Positions 52,258 through 60,958 of a DNA stretch of 64,000 nucleotides are shown piece after piece. The notes beneath the pieces are model-generated. The model was not told where the DNA came from. It worked only from the letters and a program-made list of their open reading frames with translations, and ran no database searches. Positions within the stretch are counted from its first letter, which is position 1. Every line of letters begins with the position of its first letter. The position numbers and the translations under genes were made by a program. Source of the DNA: JACKEQ01 sp041389565 (GTDB taxonomy: Bacteria > Myxococcota_A > UBA796 > GCA-2862545); the NCBI GenBank assembly GCA_041389565.1, contig JAWKRP010000014.1, positions 159,883-223,882 of the forward strand, given 5' to 3'.

Positions 52258-53507
52258 AGGATCACCGTGGCGTAGAGGTACAGGAGCGCCATCCCGACCA
52301 GGAACACGATGCCCGCGACGTGGAACGCGAGGTACGCCGGAGACGGACGCCGCTCGGCGGGCACCTCCGCGCCCAGGATCGTGAGGAGGTTCAGGATGGC
52401 GAACAGGGGGGCCGTCAGGCCGGTGAGGGCCGTGGCGAGATCGACCAGCGCCTTGAGCTGCCCGGTGAAGTACACGCAGATCGCCTGCGCCACCGCCACG
52501 CACAGCGCGAGGCTCACCCAGTACACGCGGGTCCGGCCTTCGAGCGCCTCCCCCCGGAGCTGCGCGACCGCGCCCTCGAGCGCGCGCGGGAACCCGTCGG
52601 TCACCGCCACCGTCGTGGAGAGCATCGTGGAGAACGCGGCGACGAGGATGATGGGGCGCGACCACTCGCCCAGCGCGCTCGTGTAGGCGTCGACCAGCAT
52701 CTTGGCGAAGGCCACCGACGAGCCCGGGATGTCGTCGACCTTGCCGTACAGCACGCTCGCGCCGAGGAACACGAACATGCACGCCAGCACGGCCGTGCCG
52801 ATGTACCCGACGTCGAAGTCGAGCTTCGCCGAGCGCGGGGTGAGCGGCACGCCGGTGTCGCGCTGCTTCTCGAGCCCCCACAGCGAGTGCCAGACGGCCG
52901 TGTCGAGCGCGCTCGGCATCCACCCGACCAGCGCCACCAGGAACACCATGTGCGCCTTCTCGGCCGGTGGGACGGGCGGCCACCACGGGAGCGAGCCGAA
53001 GTCGGTGCCGGGAATCGCCAGCAGCACGCTCGCGAGCGTGGAGACCGTCAGCAGCAGCATCATGGCGGTCATGAAGCGCTCGAGCACCTGGAAGCGCCCG
53101 GCCGACAGCATCGCCACCGCGAGCAGCAGCAGGATGGCCGACCAGCCCCACACCGGGATGGAATCGGTGACGAGCGCAGACGCCATGCCCGCCGCGACGA
53201 ACGTGACGGCCGCGATCACCGTGAACATCGTGCTGACGGTGAGGGCGAGGAACACCCAGAGGGCCCACACGCCTCGCCTCCGGTACCCCTCCAGCAGCGA
53301 CGTGCCCGTGGCGGCCGCGTAGCGCGGACCCGTCTCGTACGCGGGGTACTTGAACGCATTGGCCGCGATCACCACGAGCAGCAGGGCGAATCCGTACCCG
53401 GCACCCGCGCGCGTCGACTGCACGAGGTGCGAGACGCCGATCGCGGTTCCCGCCCACACGAGGCCGGGACCGATGGCCTTCCAGAATGGCGGTTCACTGT
53501 CGGACAA
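52254..53507 (-). CDS. Nramp-like transporter lacking the DPGN metal motif
   Basis: 417 residues, about 11 membrane segments. Start is a TTG with GGAGAG four bases upstream. It opens FWKAIGPGLVWAGTAIGVSH, where the GPG stretch is that of Nramp but the metal-binding Asp-Pro-Gly-Asn of TM1 is replaced by IGVSH. TM6 carries WMPSALDTAVWHS. Such Nramp relatives form a separate clade whose ion is unknown. Paired with a B3/B4 gene by a four-base overlap. Confidence 0.8.
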   Translation of the reverse strand: MSDSEPPFWKAIGPGLVWAGTAIGVSHLVQSTRAGAGYGFALLLVVIAANAFKYPAYETGPRYAAATGTSLLEGYRRRGVWALWVFLALTVSTMFTVIAAVTFVAAGMASALVTDSIPVWGWSAILLLLAVAMLSAGRFQVLERFMTAMMLLLTVSTLASVLLAIPGTDFGSLPWWPPVPPAEKAHMVFLVALVGWMPSALDTAVWHSLWGLEKQRDTGVPLTPRSAKLDFDVGYIGTAVLACMFVFLGASVLYGKVDDIPGSSVAFAKMLVDAYTSALGEWSRPIILVAAFSTMLSTTVAVTDGFPRALEGAVAQLRGEALEGRTRVYWVSLALCVAVAQAICVYFTGQLKALVDLATALTGLTAPLFAILNLLTILGAEVPAERRPSPAYLAFHVAGIVFLVGMALLYLYATVIL

Positions 53508-53621
53508 CGGACTCTCCGGCGCCGTCGGTACCCCACCACGCCGATGGAGTCCAGCCGGCCGAGCCCGCAGGAGTTGCGAGCCCGGGCCGCGGGAGGTATC
53601 CCCCACTCTTGCGGGGGCCTC

Positions 53622-54617
53622 GTGAATCCACAGCTCGAACACTGGTTGTCACGCTTCGAAGCCCTCTGTCGGCCGGGTCCCGACGGATACCGCTGGTCGC
53701 ACCGGGAGCCTGGCACGCGGGCGGGCCGCGAGGTCGTGTTCAGCGCGATGATCCACGGCGACGAGTACGGCACGCTGCCCGCCACCGTTCGGCTGATCGA
53801 GGCCCTGAAGGCCGGCACGATCGCGTACACGGGCCCGGTCACCGTGCTGCTCGGCAACCCCGAGGCTGCCCGCGCCGAGCGCCGGTTCCTCGACTTCGAC
53901 CTGAACCGGGCGTGGGTCTTCGAGATCGACCGGCCCGGGCACGAGCCCCGGCGCGCACGGGAGCTCCGCCCGATCCTCGATCGCGCGCACCTCCTCCTCG
54001 ACATGCACCAGACCATCCTGGAGTCCGAGACATCCTTCTGGATCTTCCCATGGGACCCGGTGTTCGGGCTGTGGGCGCGCGTGCTGGGCTCCGCACCCGT
54101 CGGGCTCACCCGTACGCCCGGCCAGGCGTTCGCGGCCGGAGGCCTGCGCTGCGTCGACGAGTACGTCCGCGAGTCCGGCCGCACCGGCTTCTGCGTGGAG
54201 TTCGGCCGCAAGGGCTTCGACGACACGCAGGCCGACAACGCGTTCCGCTCCATGAAGCGCATGCTCGAGACGTTCGAGCGGATCGAGCTCGAGCACACCA
54301 CGCTCGAAGCCGAGGCCGACCGGGGCGAGCCGATTCGCTGGTACACCACGATCCGCCAGGAGGACTGGGGCGATCCGGCCCGTCGCCTGCGGGCGGGGCT
54401 CAAGAACTGGAGCGCGGTGCAAGCCGGCGTCGACCTCGCGGATGCCGGGAGCCCCCCCATCGTCCCCATCGCCGACGGAGTGGTGCTGTTCCCGAAGTAC
54501 CCCGACGCAGGCGAGCCGCTGCCGTCGCACCTGTTCCACCTCGCGATCCCGCTGAGTCGGCATCCGAGCGAGGAATTCGGCGGGTCCCCCATCGAGCTCG
54601 AGAAAAAGATCGACTGA
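53622..54617 (+). CDS. Succinylglutamate desuccinylase/aspartoacylase family amidohydrolase
   Basis: 331 residues from a GTG preceded by a G-rich site; an ATG at 53544 would add 26 residues but has no ribosome site. M14-type zinc motif: H45-x2-E48 in IHGDEYG and His129 in LLLDMHQ; DLNR (93-96) and VEFGRKGF carry substrate carboxylate and catalytic Glu positions. Family reaction: removal of an acyl group from an N-acyl amino acid. Substrate unknown. Divergent from the Nramp-like gene. Confidence 0.85.
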   Translation: MNPQLEHWLSRFEALCRPGPDGYRWSHREPGTRAGREVVFSAMIHGDEYGTLPATVRLIEALKAGTIAYTGPVTVLLGNPEAARAERRFLDFDLNRAWVFEIDRPGHEPRRARELRPILDRAHLLLDMHQTILESETSFWIFPWDPVFGLWARVLGSAPVGLTRTPGQAFAAGGLRCVDEYVRESGRTGFCVEFGRKGFDDTQADNAFRSMKRMLETFERIELEHTTLEAEADRGEPIRWYTTIRQEDWGDPARRLRAGLKNWSAVQAGVDLADAGSPPIVPIADGVVLFPKYPDAGEPLPSHLFHLAIPLSRHPSEEFGGSPIELEKKID

Positions 54618-54684
54618 ATTTTCCAGACCGCCTCCGTCGCGCATCCCCCCTGAACGAAAGGCGCGGATGTCGAAGGAGGCAGCC

Positions 54685-55485
54685 ATGTGGAGAGCAGCGA
54701 CGAAGAGTGTGGTGATGGCGGTGGCGATGGTCGGTCTCGGGACCGGGTGCGACCTCGCGTCGATCCTGAACCAGATCGCCGATCAGATCGGTCAGCCGAA
54801 CGATCCGACGGAGCCGGGCGACCCCGACCGTCCGGACGAGCCCGGCGATGTCGATCCGGGCGACCCCACCGACCCCGGGATCTTCTGCGAAGAAGCCCTG
54901 AACGACTGCCTGAACGCGGGCGTCGACGAACAGGTCTGCGTCCAGGACTTCGAGATCTGTCTCGACGACACCCGACCGGTCCCGCCCATCGACCCGAACG
55001 ACCCGTGGCTCGTGTGCGAGCTCGAGCTCGAGCAGTGCCTCGATGGCGTGTACACACAGGGCTTCCCCGTCGACCTGCCGTGGCCGGGCCCCGAGGAGGG
55101 CTGCTTCCTCGCGTACGACGCGTGCATCGGCGACGTGTTCCCGCCCCCTCCGCCCGTCGACGAGTGCGAGATCGAGCTCCAGGAGTGCCTCGAGAACGTG
55201 TGGTCCGACCCGGGTGATCCCCAGATCCAGATCTGGCCGGTCCCCGGAGAGGAGGAGTGCTTCGTCCGCTACGACGCCTGCCTCGGCTGGACCGAGCCGC
55301 CGCCGCCTCAGTCCCCGTGTGACGAGCTCATCGGCCTGTGCCTGCAGACCGGCGTCGATCCCCAGCTCTGCGACGAGGTGTACTCCCAGTGCGTCGCCAA
55401 CGGTCCCGACGAGCCGCCCTGCGACCTGCCGCTCCCGTACGAGGACGGCGATCCGGGCGACGAAGACGACGGGACCGCGTACTAG
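54685..55485 (+). CDS. Lipoprotein with four tandem four-Cys modules
   Basis: 266 residues; AAGGAGG lies five bases before the ATG (an earlier in-frame ATG at 54667 has none). Lipobox LGTGCDL. An acidic Pro/Asp-Gly linker is followed by four modules of C-x6-C ... C-x6-C, as in CEEALNDC...CVQDFEIC, CELELEQC...CFLAYDAC, CEIELQEC...CFVRYDAC and CDELIGLC...CDEVYSQC, likely helical hairpins pinned by disulfides. No family recognised. First gene of the sigma-caspase cluster; six bases before the sigma gene. Confidence 0.8.
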   Translation: MWRAATKSVVMAVAMVGLGTGCDLASILNQIADQIGQPNDPTEPGDPDRPDEPGDVDPGDPTDPGIFCEEALNDCLNAGVDEQVCVQDFEICLDDTRPVPPIDPNDPWLVCELELEQCLDGVYTQGFPVDLPWPGPEEGCFLAYDACIGDVFPPPPPVDECEIELQECLENVWSDPGDPQIQIWPVPGEEECFVRYDACLGWTEPPPPQSPCDELIGLCLQTGVDPQLCDEVYSQCVANGPDEPPCDLPLPYEDGDPGDEDDGTAY

Positions 55486-55491
55486 GCCGAC

Positions 55492-55989
55492 ATGACGACC
55501 GCCGCGCCGACGCTGGACCTGAACGTGCTCTACCGCGAGCACGGCCGGCTCGTGCTGCGGCGGATCCGTCGCTTCTACCGTGCAGACCAGGCGCCCGACA
55601 TCCTCCAGGAGGTGTTCGCGCGGGCGGTGGAGAAGGCCGACACCTACCGGGGCGACGCCAGCCCGATCGCCTGGCTGTACGGGCTCACGACGCATCACTG
55701 CCTGGCCCGGCTGCGCGACGAGAAGCGCCGCCGTGAGCTGCTCGACGAGGTGGGCGAGGTTCCCTGGACGAGCCCCGTCTCCCCGTCGACCACGGAGTCC
55801 AAGGTGTTCCTCGCCGAGCTGTGGCGCACCGTGGACCCGGAGCTGGCGCAGATCGGCGTGTACTACTACCTCGACGGCATGAGCCAGGCGGACATCGGGG
55901 AGCTCCTCGGCGTCACCGGCCGGACCGTCTCCAACCGCTTGCAGCAGCTCTCCGACCTCGCTCGGGATGCTGCCGGAGGTTCGCCATGA
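55492..55989 (+). CDS. ECF-type RNA polymerase sigma factor
   Basis: 165 residues, ECF size. Region 2: RADQAPDILQEVFARAVEKA, AWLYGLTTHHCLARLRDE. Region 4 HTH: YYLDGMSQADIGELLGVTGR followed by TVSNRLQQL. The anti-sigma gene overlaps its stop (ATGA), the standard arrangement for tight stoichiometry. It probably drives its own operon, including the caspase. I could not identify a matching -35/-10 pair with confidence. Confidence 0.92.
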   Translation: MTTAAPTLDLNVLYREHGRLVLRRIRRFYRADQAPDILQEVFARAVEKADTYRGDASPIAWLYGLTTHHCLARLRDEKRRRELLDEVGEVPWTSPVSPSTTESKVFLAELWRTVDPELAQIGVYYYLDGMSQADIGELLGVTGRTVSNRLQQLSDLARDAAGGSP

Positions 55990-56708
55990 ACGGACTCCGT
56001 GAAGATGGCCACCTCACCGACCTCGCGCTCGAGTACGCGCTCGCCGGCACTCCCCTGCCCGCGACCGCCGCGCACCTCGACACCTGCGCGGAGTGCACCG
56101 CCCGCCTCGCTGCAGCCGACGACGTCGCGCTCCCGGAGCTCCCGGGCCTCCAGATGCCCGTCCAGGCGGCCGTGGTGGCGGACGCCGTCGCGCAGGCCCC
56201 GGAGCCCGCGAACCGCCCGTGGGTGTGGGCCGTGGGTGCGCTGGCGGCCGCGGCCGTCGCCCTGATCGCGGTCCCGCTGGCGATGGCCCCCCAGGACGAC
56301 GGCGTGCGCGTGAAGGGCGCGGCGCTCTCCCTGCAGGTGTACCGGGACGAGGGCGAGACCAGCCCGCGGCTGAAGGACGGCGACCTCGTGTCGCCCGGCG
56401 ATCGGCTCGGGTTCCGCATCCGCAACCGCGACCGCGGGTGGCTGATGGTGCTCGGTCTCGACGCAGCCGACGACCCGTACCTCTGCTACCCTCAGAACGA
56501 AGGGGGCCGCGCGGTCGAGACCGACGCCTCGCCCCGGCCCCGCCCGCTGCCCGAGGCCATCCGCATGGACGACACGCCCGGAACCGAGACGCTCGTGGCC
56601 GTGCTCTGCGACAGACCGTTCGCGTTCGAGGCGATGGCCGAGCGCGTGCGGGCGGACGATCTGCCGGAGGGGTGTGCAATCGACGAGCTGACGCTGGAGA
56701 AGCGGTGA
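55986..56708 (+). CDS. Anti-sigma factor with zinc finger, TM and DUF4384-like outer domain
   Basis: 240 residues. Zinc-binding HLDTCAEC (H30-x3-C34-x2-C37), a membrane segment at about 78-100, then an exported domain with KDGDLVSPGDRLGFRIRNRD, GWLMVLGLDAADDPYLCYPQ and ..GTETLVAVLCDRPF, the strand pattern of DUF4384. DUF4384 usually sits on the same protein as a caspase; here it is on the anti-sigma. Presumably holds the sigma factor until a signal outside the membrane is felt. Confidence 0.82.
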   Translation: MNGLREDGHLTDLALEYALAGTPLPATAAHLDTCAECTARLAAADDVALPELPGLQMPVQAAVVADAVAQAPEPANRPWVWAVGALAAAAVALIAVPLAMAPQDDGVRVKGAALSLQVYRDEGETSPRLKDGDLVSPGDRLGFRIRNRDRGWLMVLGLDAADDPYLCYPQNEGGRAVETDASPRPRPLPEAIRMDDTPGTETLVAVLCDRPFAFEAMAERVRADDLPEGCAIDELTLEKR

Positions 56709-58234
56709 TCCCGCTCCTCGTCAGCCTCGCGGGGGCCACGGAGGTGCAGCGGTACGCCGTCGTGGTTGGGACGAACGAGGGCCTGCCCGCCGACGTGCCC
56801 CTGCTGTACGCCGAGCGCGACGCGGAGCGCATGGCCGACGTGCTCGTGGGGCTCGGCGACATCCGGTCGGAAGACGTGCTCGATCTGCGCTCGGTCGACG
56901 CCGACCGCGTGCGGAACGCCCTGCACGACCTCGCCGGGCGGGTGGAGCGCCGAAAGGGCGAGTCCGAGGCCCTGCTGTTCTTCTACTACTCGGGCCACGG
57001 CGACGAAGACGGGCTGCGGCTGTCGGGCACGGTCCTGCCGTTCTCCGAGCTCACCCAGCTCCTGCACGACATCCCGGTCGATGTGCGGGTGCTCGTGGTC
57101 GATGCCTGCCAGTCCGGAGAGCTCACGCGCCTCAAGGGGGCCGTGCCCGCCGAGCCGTTCGAGATCCGCGCCGAAGACCGGCTCGACACGGAGGGCATGG
57201 CCATCATCACGAGCAGCGCGATCGGCGAGGACTCCCAGGAGTCGGACCGCCTGCAGGGCGGCATCTTCACGCACCACTTCGTGGCCGGGCTCATGGGGGC
57301 GGCCGACGCCAGCGGGGATCACCGCATCACGCTCACCGAGGCGTACCGCTACGGCTACGCCGAGACCGTACGGGCCACGAGCCGCGCGCGGTTCGTGCAG
57401 CGGCCGAGCTTCGGGTTCCAGCTGTCCGGCCGCTCCGACCTCGTGCTCACCCGGGTCGAGGATCCGGGCCGGAACGCGGTGCTGGCCCTCTCCGGGCCCG
57501 GCCAGTGGCTCGTGTTCGAGGGCAATGGCGCTGGCGACCTCGTCACGGAGGTCGCGGTGGAGCAGGACGCCCTGCTGTCGATCTCGCCGGGCGTCTACCT
57601 CGTGCGGCACAGGGGGGACCGCGGGATCCGCGAGGAGTCGGTCGACGTGCCGCGGGGCGAGACCCGCGAGCTGGTCGCGCGCACGATGGATGCGATCAGC
57701 CCGGGCGAGACGGTCCGCAAGGGCATCGAAGACCGGCCGGCCGCACTGGCCTTCACGCTGGGCGCGGGCGTTCTCGGTCCCACCACCCCGGGCCTGCCCC
57801 CCGCTCCGCTCGGCCACGTCGGGCTCATGGTGGACTTCGAGGCCCTCACGGTCGCCGTCCGCGTGCTGGGCTCGGGCCTCCGCCACGCCAACGACCAGCT
57901 CGTGGTCCGCCAGGCCCGCGCGGGCGCCGACCTCGCCGGCGTGAAGAAGATCGACGCCGGTGTCGGGGCCTTCGGGCTCGGCGTCCGGGTGGGCGGCGAC
58001 CTCACCACCCAGTGGTTCGACACCACCGGCAAGGCCCCGGCCCGTCGCGCGGCGACCGGTCGCCTCGGTCCCCTGCTCTCGCTCGACGTGCCCCTCGGCC
58101 GCACGCTCGTCGTGGTGTCGGGAGGCACGGACGTTCAGCTCTACCGGGGGTACGATGCCGACACCGACTCGAGTCCGCTGCAGACCCAGGTCGTGCCCAC
58201 CCTCTCGCTGGAGCTCGCGCACTATGTCCGCTGA
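56705..58234 (+). CDS. Exported caspase (peptidase C14) with C-terminal beta domain
   Basis: 509 residues from a GTG overlapping the anti-sigma stop (GTGA). A short signal (IPLLVSLAGATEV) then the caspase p20 fold: AVVVGTNEG, YYSGHGDEDG with His98, and VVDACQSGEL with Cys135. An EF-hand-like DASGDHRITL follows. Residues ~320-509 are beta-rich with alternating hydrophobics and end in SLELAHYVR, possibly an outer-membrane barrel. The catalytic dyad is intact. Secretion of a caspase is unusual; most bacterial metacaspases are cytoplasmic. Confidence 0.85.
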   Translation: MIPLLVSLAGATEVQRYAVVVGTNEGLPADVPLLYAERDAERMADVLVGLGDIRSEDVLDLRSVDADRVRNALHDLAGRVERRKGESEALLFFYYSGHGDEDGLRLSGTVLPFSELTQLLHDIPVDVRVLVVDACQSGELTRLKGAVPAEPFEIRAEDRLDTEGMAIITSSAIGEDSQESDRLQGGIFTHHFVAGLMGAADASGDHRITLTEAYRYGYAETVRATSRARFVQRPSFGFQLSGRSDLVLTRVEDPGRNAVLALSGPGQWLVFEGNGAGDLVTEVAVEQDALLSISPGVYLVRHRGDRGIREESVDVPRGETRELVARTMDAISPGETVRKGIEDRPAALAFTLGAGVLGPTTPGLPPAPLGHVGLMVDFEALTVAVRVLGSGLRHANDQLVVRQARAGADLAGVKKIDAGVGAFGLGVRVGGDLTTQWFDTTGKAPARRAATGRLGPLLSLDVPLGRTLVVVSGGTDVQLYRGYDADTDSSPLQTQVVPTLSLELAHYVR

Positions 58235-59078
58235 ACGTCCCGTGCTGGTGGGCCTGCTCGCGCTCCTGTCGGGCTGCGGGAGCCTCGTGGGCGGCGACTA
58301 TCGGGGGGAGGTGCTCTTCGAGATCGAGGGGCAGGTCTACACCGACGGGTTCCAGTCCGATGGCGACGTGGGCGTGGCCCTGGTGTGGTCGAACGGCTTC
58401 GACGAGGACCTCGGCGCGCAGTCCGTCGTGGTGAAGACCGCCTTCCCGGCCCGCTACACCATCCAGATCTACCAGCCGCCCGCCGAGACCACGCTCATCC
58501 CGTTCCTGGGCAACGAAGACCTGAGGGCGGCCGTGGGTGACATCGTGCTGTACGAAGACCTCGACGGCGACGGGCGGTGGAGCCGTGAGGTCGAGCCCAT
58601 CGTGGGTGGAGCGTTCGATGCCGCGCTCATCTGGGTCGATGGCGCGTCTCCCACGTTCGCCGAGGCGTCGAGCCCCGTGCTCGACTGGGAGCCCGACCCC
58701 GGGTACAGCTTGATCGGCCGCGAAGGCATCTTCTCGTGCTACCAGGACTGGCAGGCGTTCCTGCGCCCCCTCCCCGACCGTCGCGCCGACCTCCAGGTGT
58801 CGTACTACTTCCCGGGCCTGTACGACTGGAACTGCGACGGCACCTGGGGCTGGGAAGACCCCAACCAGGGGCTCCCGCCCGACTTCGTGGAGGAGTGCGA
58901 CCCCGAGATCGCGGCCGACGTGTGCACGCAGTACCTCCTGGAGTTCGCCGACCCCACCCAGGCCGACCCCCAGTTCCTGGCCGAGCAGGTGGCGTTCCTG
59001 CAAGACGATCCGTTCTTCCGTTCGTGCTTCGAGCAGGGCTGTCCGGAGCTGCTGGAGTCGCTGCTACCCACGCAGTGA
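58224..59078 (+). CDS. Lipoprotein of the sigma-caspase cluster
   Basis: 284 residues. ATG overlaps the end of the caspase gene by 11 bases. Lipobox LLSGCGS. Mature part beta-rich with an EF-like DLDGDGRWSREVEPIV and three Cys pairs. No family recognised; may be the caspase's partner or substrate at the envelope. Confidence 0.78.
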   Translation: MSAERPVLVGLLALLSGCGSLVGGDYRGEVLFEIEGQVYTDGFQSDGDVGVALVWSNGFDEDLGAQSVVVKTAFPARYTIQIYQPPAETTLIPFLGNEDLRAAVGDIVLYEDLDGDGRWSREVEPIVGGAFDAALIWVDGASPTFAEASSPVLDWEPDPGYSLIGREGIFSCYQDWQAFLRPLPDRRADLQVSYYFPGLYDWNCDGTWGWEDPNQGLPPDFVEECDPEIAADVCTQYLLEFADPTQADPQFLAEQVAFLQDDPFFRSCFEQGCPELLESLLPTQ

Positions 59079-59116
59079 CTCAGGCGGTACAGTCGCCCCA
59101 TTCAGGAGCGCGTCAC

Positions 59117-59749
59117 ATGGCCGACATCGAGAGCACGCTGACGGGGATCGAGCAGACCATCGAGTCCGCGGTCGCCGACGAGGCCACGCAGGGTCGTATC
59201 GCCCACGTGATCCGGGAGGCGGCGTCGAAGAACGGCGATGCGATCGACGACGCCGAGGTCGCACGCGGCGTCGACTTCGTCACCCGGTACGTCCGGAGCG
59301 TGCCTCGTGTGCTGCGCGAGGCGCTCGACCATGCGCGCGGCACCATCGCCGAAGACAAGATGACCCGCATGGCCGAGGCTGCGGCGGCGTACTGGGAGAC
59401 CGACGAAGACGTGATCCCCGACGACCAGGGCCTGCTCGGCATCCTCGACGATGCGTACTGCTCGCTGTCGCTGGTCTCCACGCTGTCCGGCCGCTTCGAG
59501 CGCGACACCGGCACGCGGCTCGTGTCCATCGACCTCGCGGGGCCCACGGCGGCGGTCCGCAACCTGCTGGGCGACCCCATCGCCGACAAGCTCGACGACT
59601 ACGTCGAGGTCGCGCTCGCTGATGCGAGCCTCACCGAGCTGCTCGAGAGCCTGAAGGAGGAGCCGCCGGCTCCGCCCCCCGCGAACTCGAGCTGGGCCGC
59701 CGACGACGACGAGCTGATCCTGAAGCTGTTCGGGGTCCTCGGCGACTGA
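59117..59749 (+). CDS. DUF1232-like (YkvA) protein
   Basis: 210 residues, AGGAG eight bases before the ATG. The segment YWETDEDVIPDDQGLLGILD followed by DAYCSLSLVSTL is like the DUF1232 core (.. DLIPDfIPvlGylDDl). The N-terminal part is helical. A C-terminal tail is acidic and Pro-rich. No signal. 38 bp after the caspase-cluster lipoprotein. Confidence 0.6.
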   Translation: MADIESTLTGIEQTIESAVADEATQGRIAHVIREAASKNGDAIDDAEVARGVDFVTRYVRSVPRVLREALDHARGTIAEDKMTRMAEAAAAYWETDEDVIPDDQGLLGILDDAYCSLSLVSTLSGRFERDTGTRLVSIDLAGPTAAVRNLLGDPIADKLDDYVEVALADASLTELLESLKEEPPAPPPANSSWAADDDELILKLFGVLGD

Positions 59750-59776
59750 GGTCGGCGTGGTCGGATAGACAGGGTC

Positions 59777-60958
59777 ATGGCCACGATCACGAGCGTCAGT
59801 CTGTTCAAGCACCCGAAGATCGGCGATCTCACGATCGAGTTCGGGGGCGCGAAGCACCTGATCCTGACGGGGCCGAACGGGTCTGGGAAGAGCACGGCGC
59901 TGCTGGCGCTGGCGAACGAGCTGCAGAACCACAACCGCTACTCGCTGAGACGACAAATCGAGAGGATCTCAGCAGCGCTGACGCACGGGAATCTCCAAGA
60001 CGGCCGAATCGCGCACAAGTTCGTCCAAGAGCAGGTGGCGCTCGACAGCCGACTCGCCACGGAGCGCGGCGGGGAGCTCTTGAATGGCACTTCGCCCCTG
60101 GCCAAGATCGAGCTGGGCTTGGCAGCGCACCTGGGTGCAGCCCGGGGGTTGAATGCGCGTCGAACGAGCCGACCTCCATCGCCGCCGGAGAAGAAGCAGT
60201 GGGAGGTGCGAGCAACTGCGTCCGGAGAGTTCTATGAATGGCTCAAACATCAGTACCTGCAGGCCCTTCTGGCACAGGCAGACGACCGCGACGACGAGGC
60301 TCGATCGCTACGGGCATGGCTGAAGTCCTTCGAAGACCTGCTGTCGGCCGCCTGGAACTGTCCACTGACCCTCTCTTTCGACAGGAGCACCTACGAGCTC
60401 CGATTCTCGGACCACGATGGGGCCACCTACTGGATCGAGGACCTCGCGGATGGCCACGCGTCTATCCTCGCCATGGTCGGGGAAATACTGATGCGGCTAG
60501 ATGCCCAAGAATGGAAGGCGTCGCCTGGGGAAGTCGGTGGCGTCGTCCTCATCGACGAACCCGAGACCCACCTGCATCCCGAGCTCGAGGAGCGCATCCT
60601 CCCGTTCCTCACCGGAACCTTCCCGGGCGTGCAGTTCATCGTCGCCACCCACTCCCCCATCGTGGTCGCGAGCATCCCCGACGCGATGGTGTTCGACCTC
60701 CGCAGCCGCGAGGGCACGCTGTCGTCGGCGTTCGCTGGGAAGAAGTACGGCGAGCTCATGATGTCCCACTTCGGGATCGAGACCGACTTCGACCTCGCAA
60801 CCACCCGAAAGCTGCACGAGCTCAAGGACCTGGCACTCCGGCCGGGCGGGCGCCGGGAGCCTCGATACAAGGCGCTGGTAGACGAGCTCAAGACCGTCGA
60901 GAATCCCGTGGTGATGTCCGAGCTGTTGAGGTCGCTGTCTGCGGCGGACGAGGCGTGA
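59777..60958 (+). CDS. PtuA-type AAA ATPase (Septu-like)
   Basis: 393 residues. Walker A GPNGSGKS (32-39), Walker B VVLIDEPETHLHPELEE with D260-E261, and the His switch IVATHSP. No clear ABC signature, as in AAA_15/21-type OLD/RecF-like ATPases. Paired with an overlapping HNH gene (GTGA), it has the organisation of Septu (PtuA-PtuB), known to defend against phage. GC is visibly lower than in flanking genes (34 of 60 in bases 59941-60000), suggesting transfer. Confidence 0.8.
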   Translation: MATITSVSLFKHPKIGDLTIEFGGAKHLILTGPNGSGKSTALLALANELQNHNRYSLRRQIERISAALTHGNLQDGRIAHKFVQEQVALDSRLATERGGELLNGTSPLAKIELGLAAHLGAARGLNARRTSRPPSPPEKKQWEVRATASGEFYEWLKHQYLQALLAQADDRDDEARSLRAWLKSFEDLLSAAWNCPLTLSFDRSTYELRFSDHDGATYWIEDLADGHASILAMVGEILMRLDAQEWKASPGEVGGVVLIDEPETHLHPELEERILPFLTGTFPGVQFIVATHSPIVVASIPDAMVFDLRSREGTLSSAFAGKKYGELMMSHFGIETDFDLATTRKLHELKDLALRPGGRREPRYKALVDELKTVENPVVMSELLRSLSAADEA

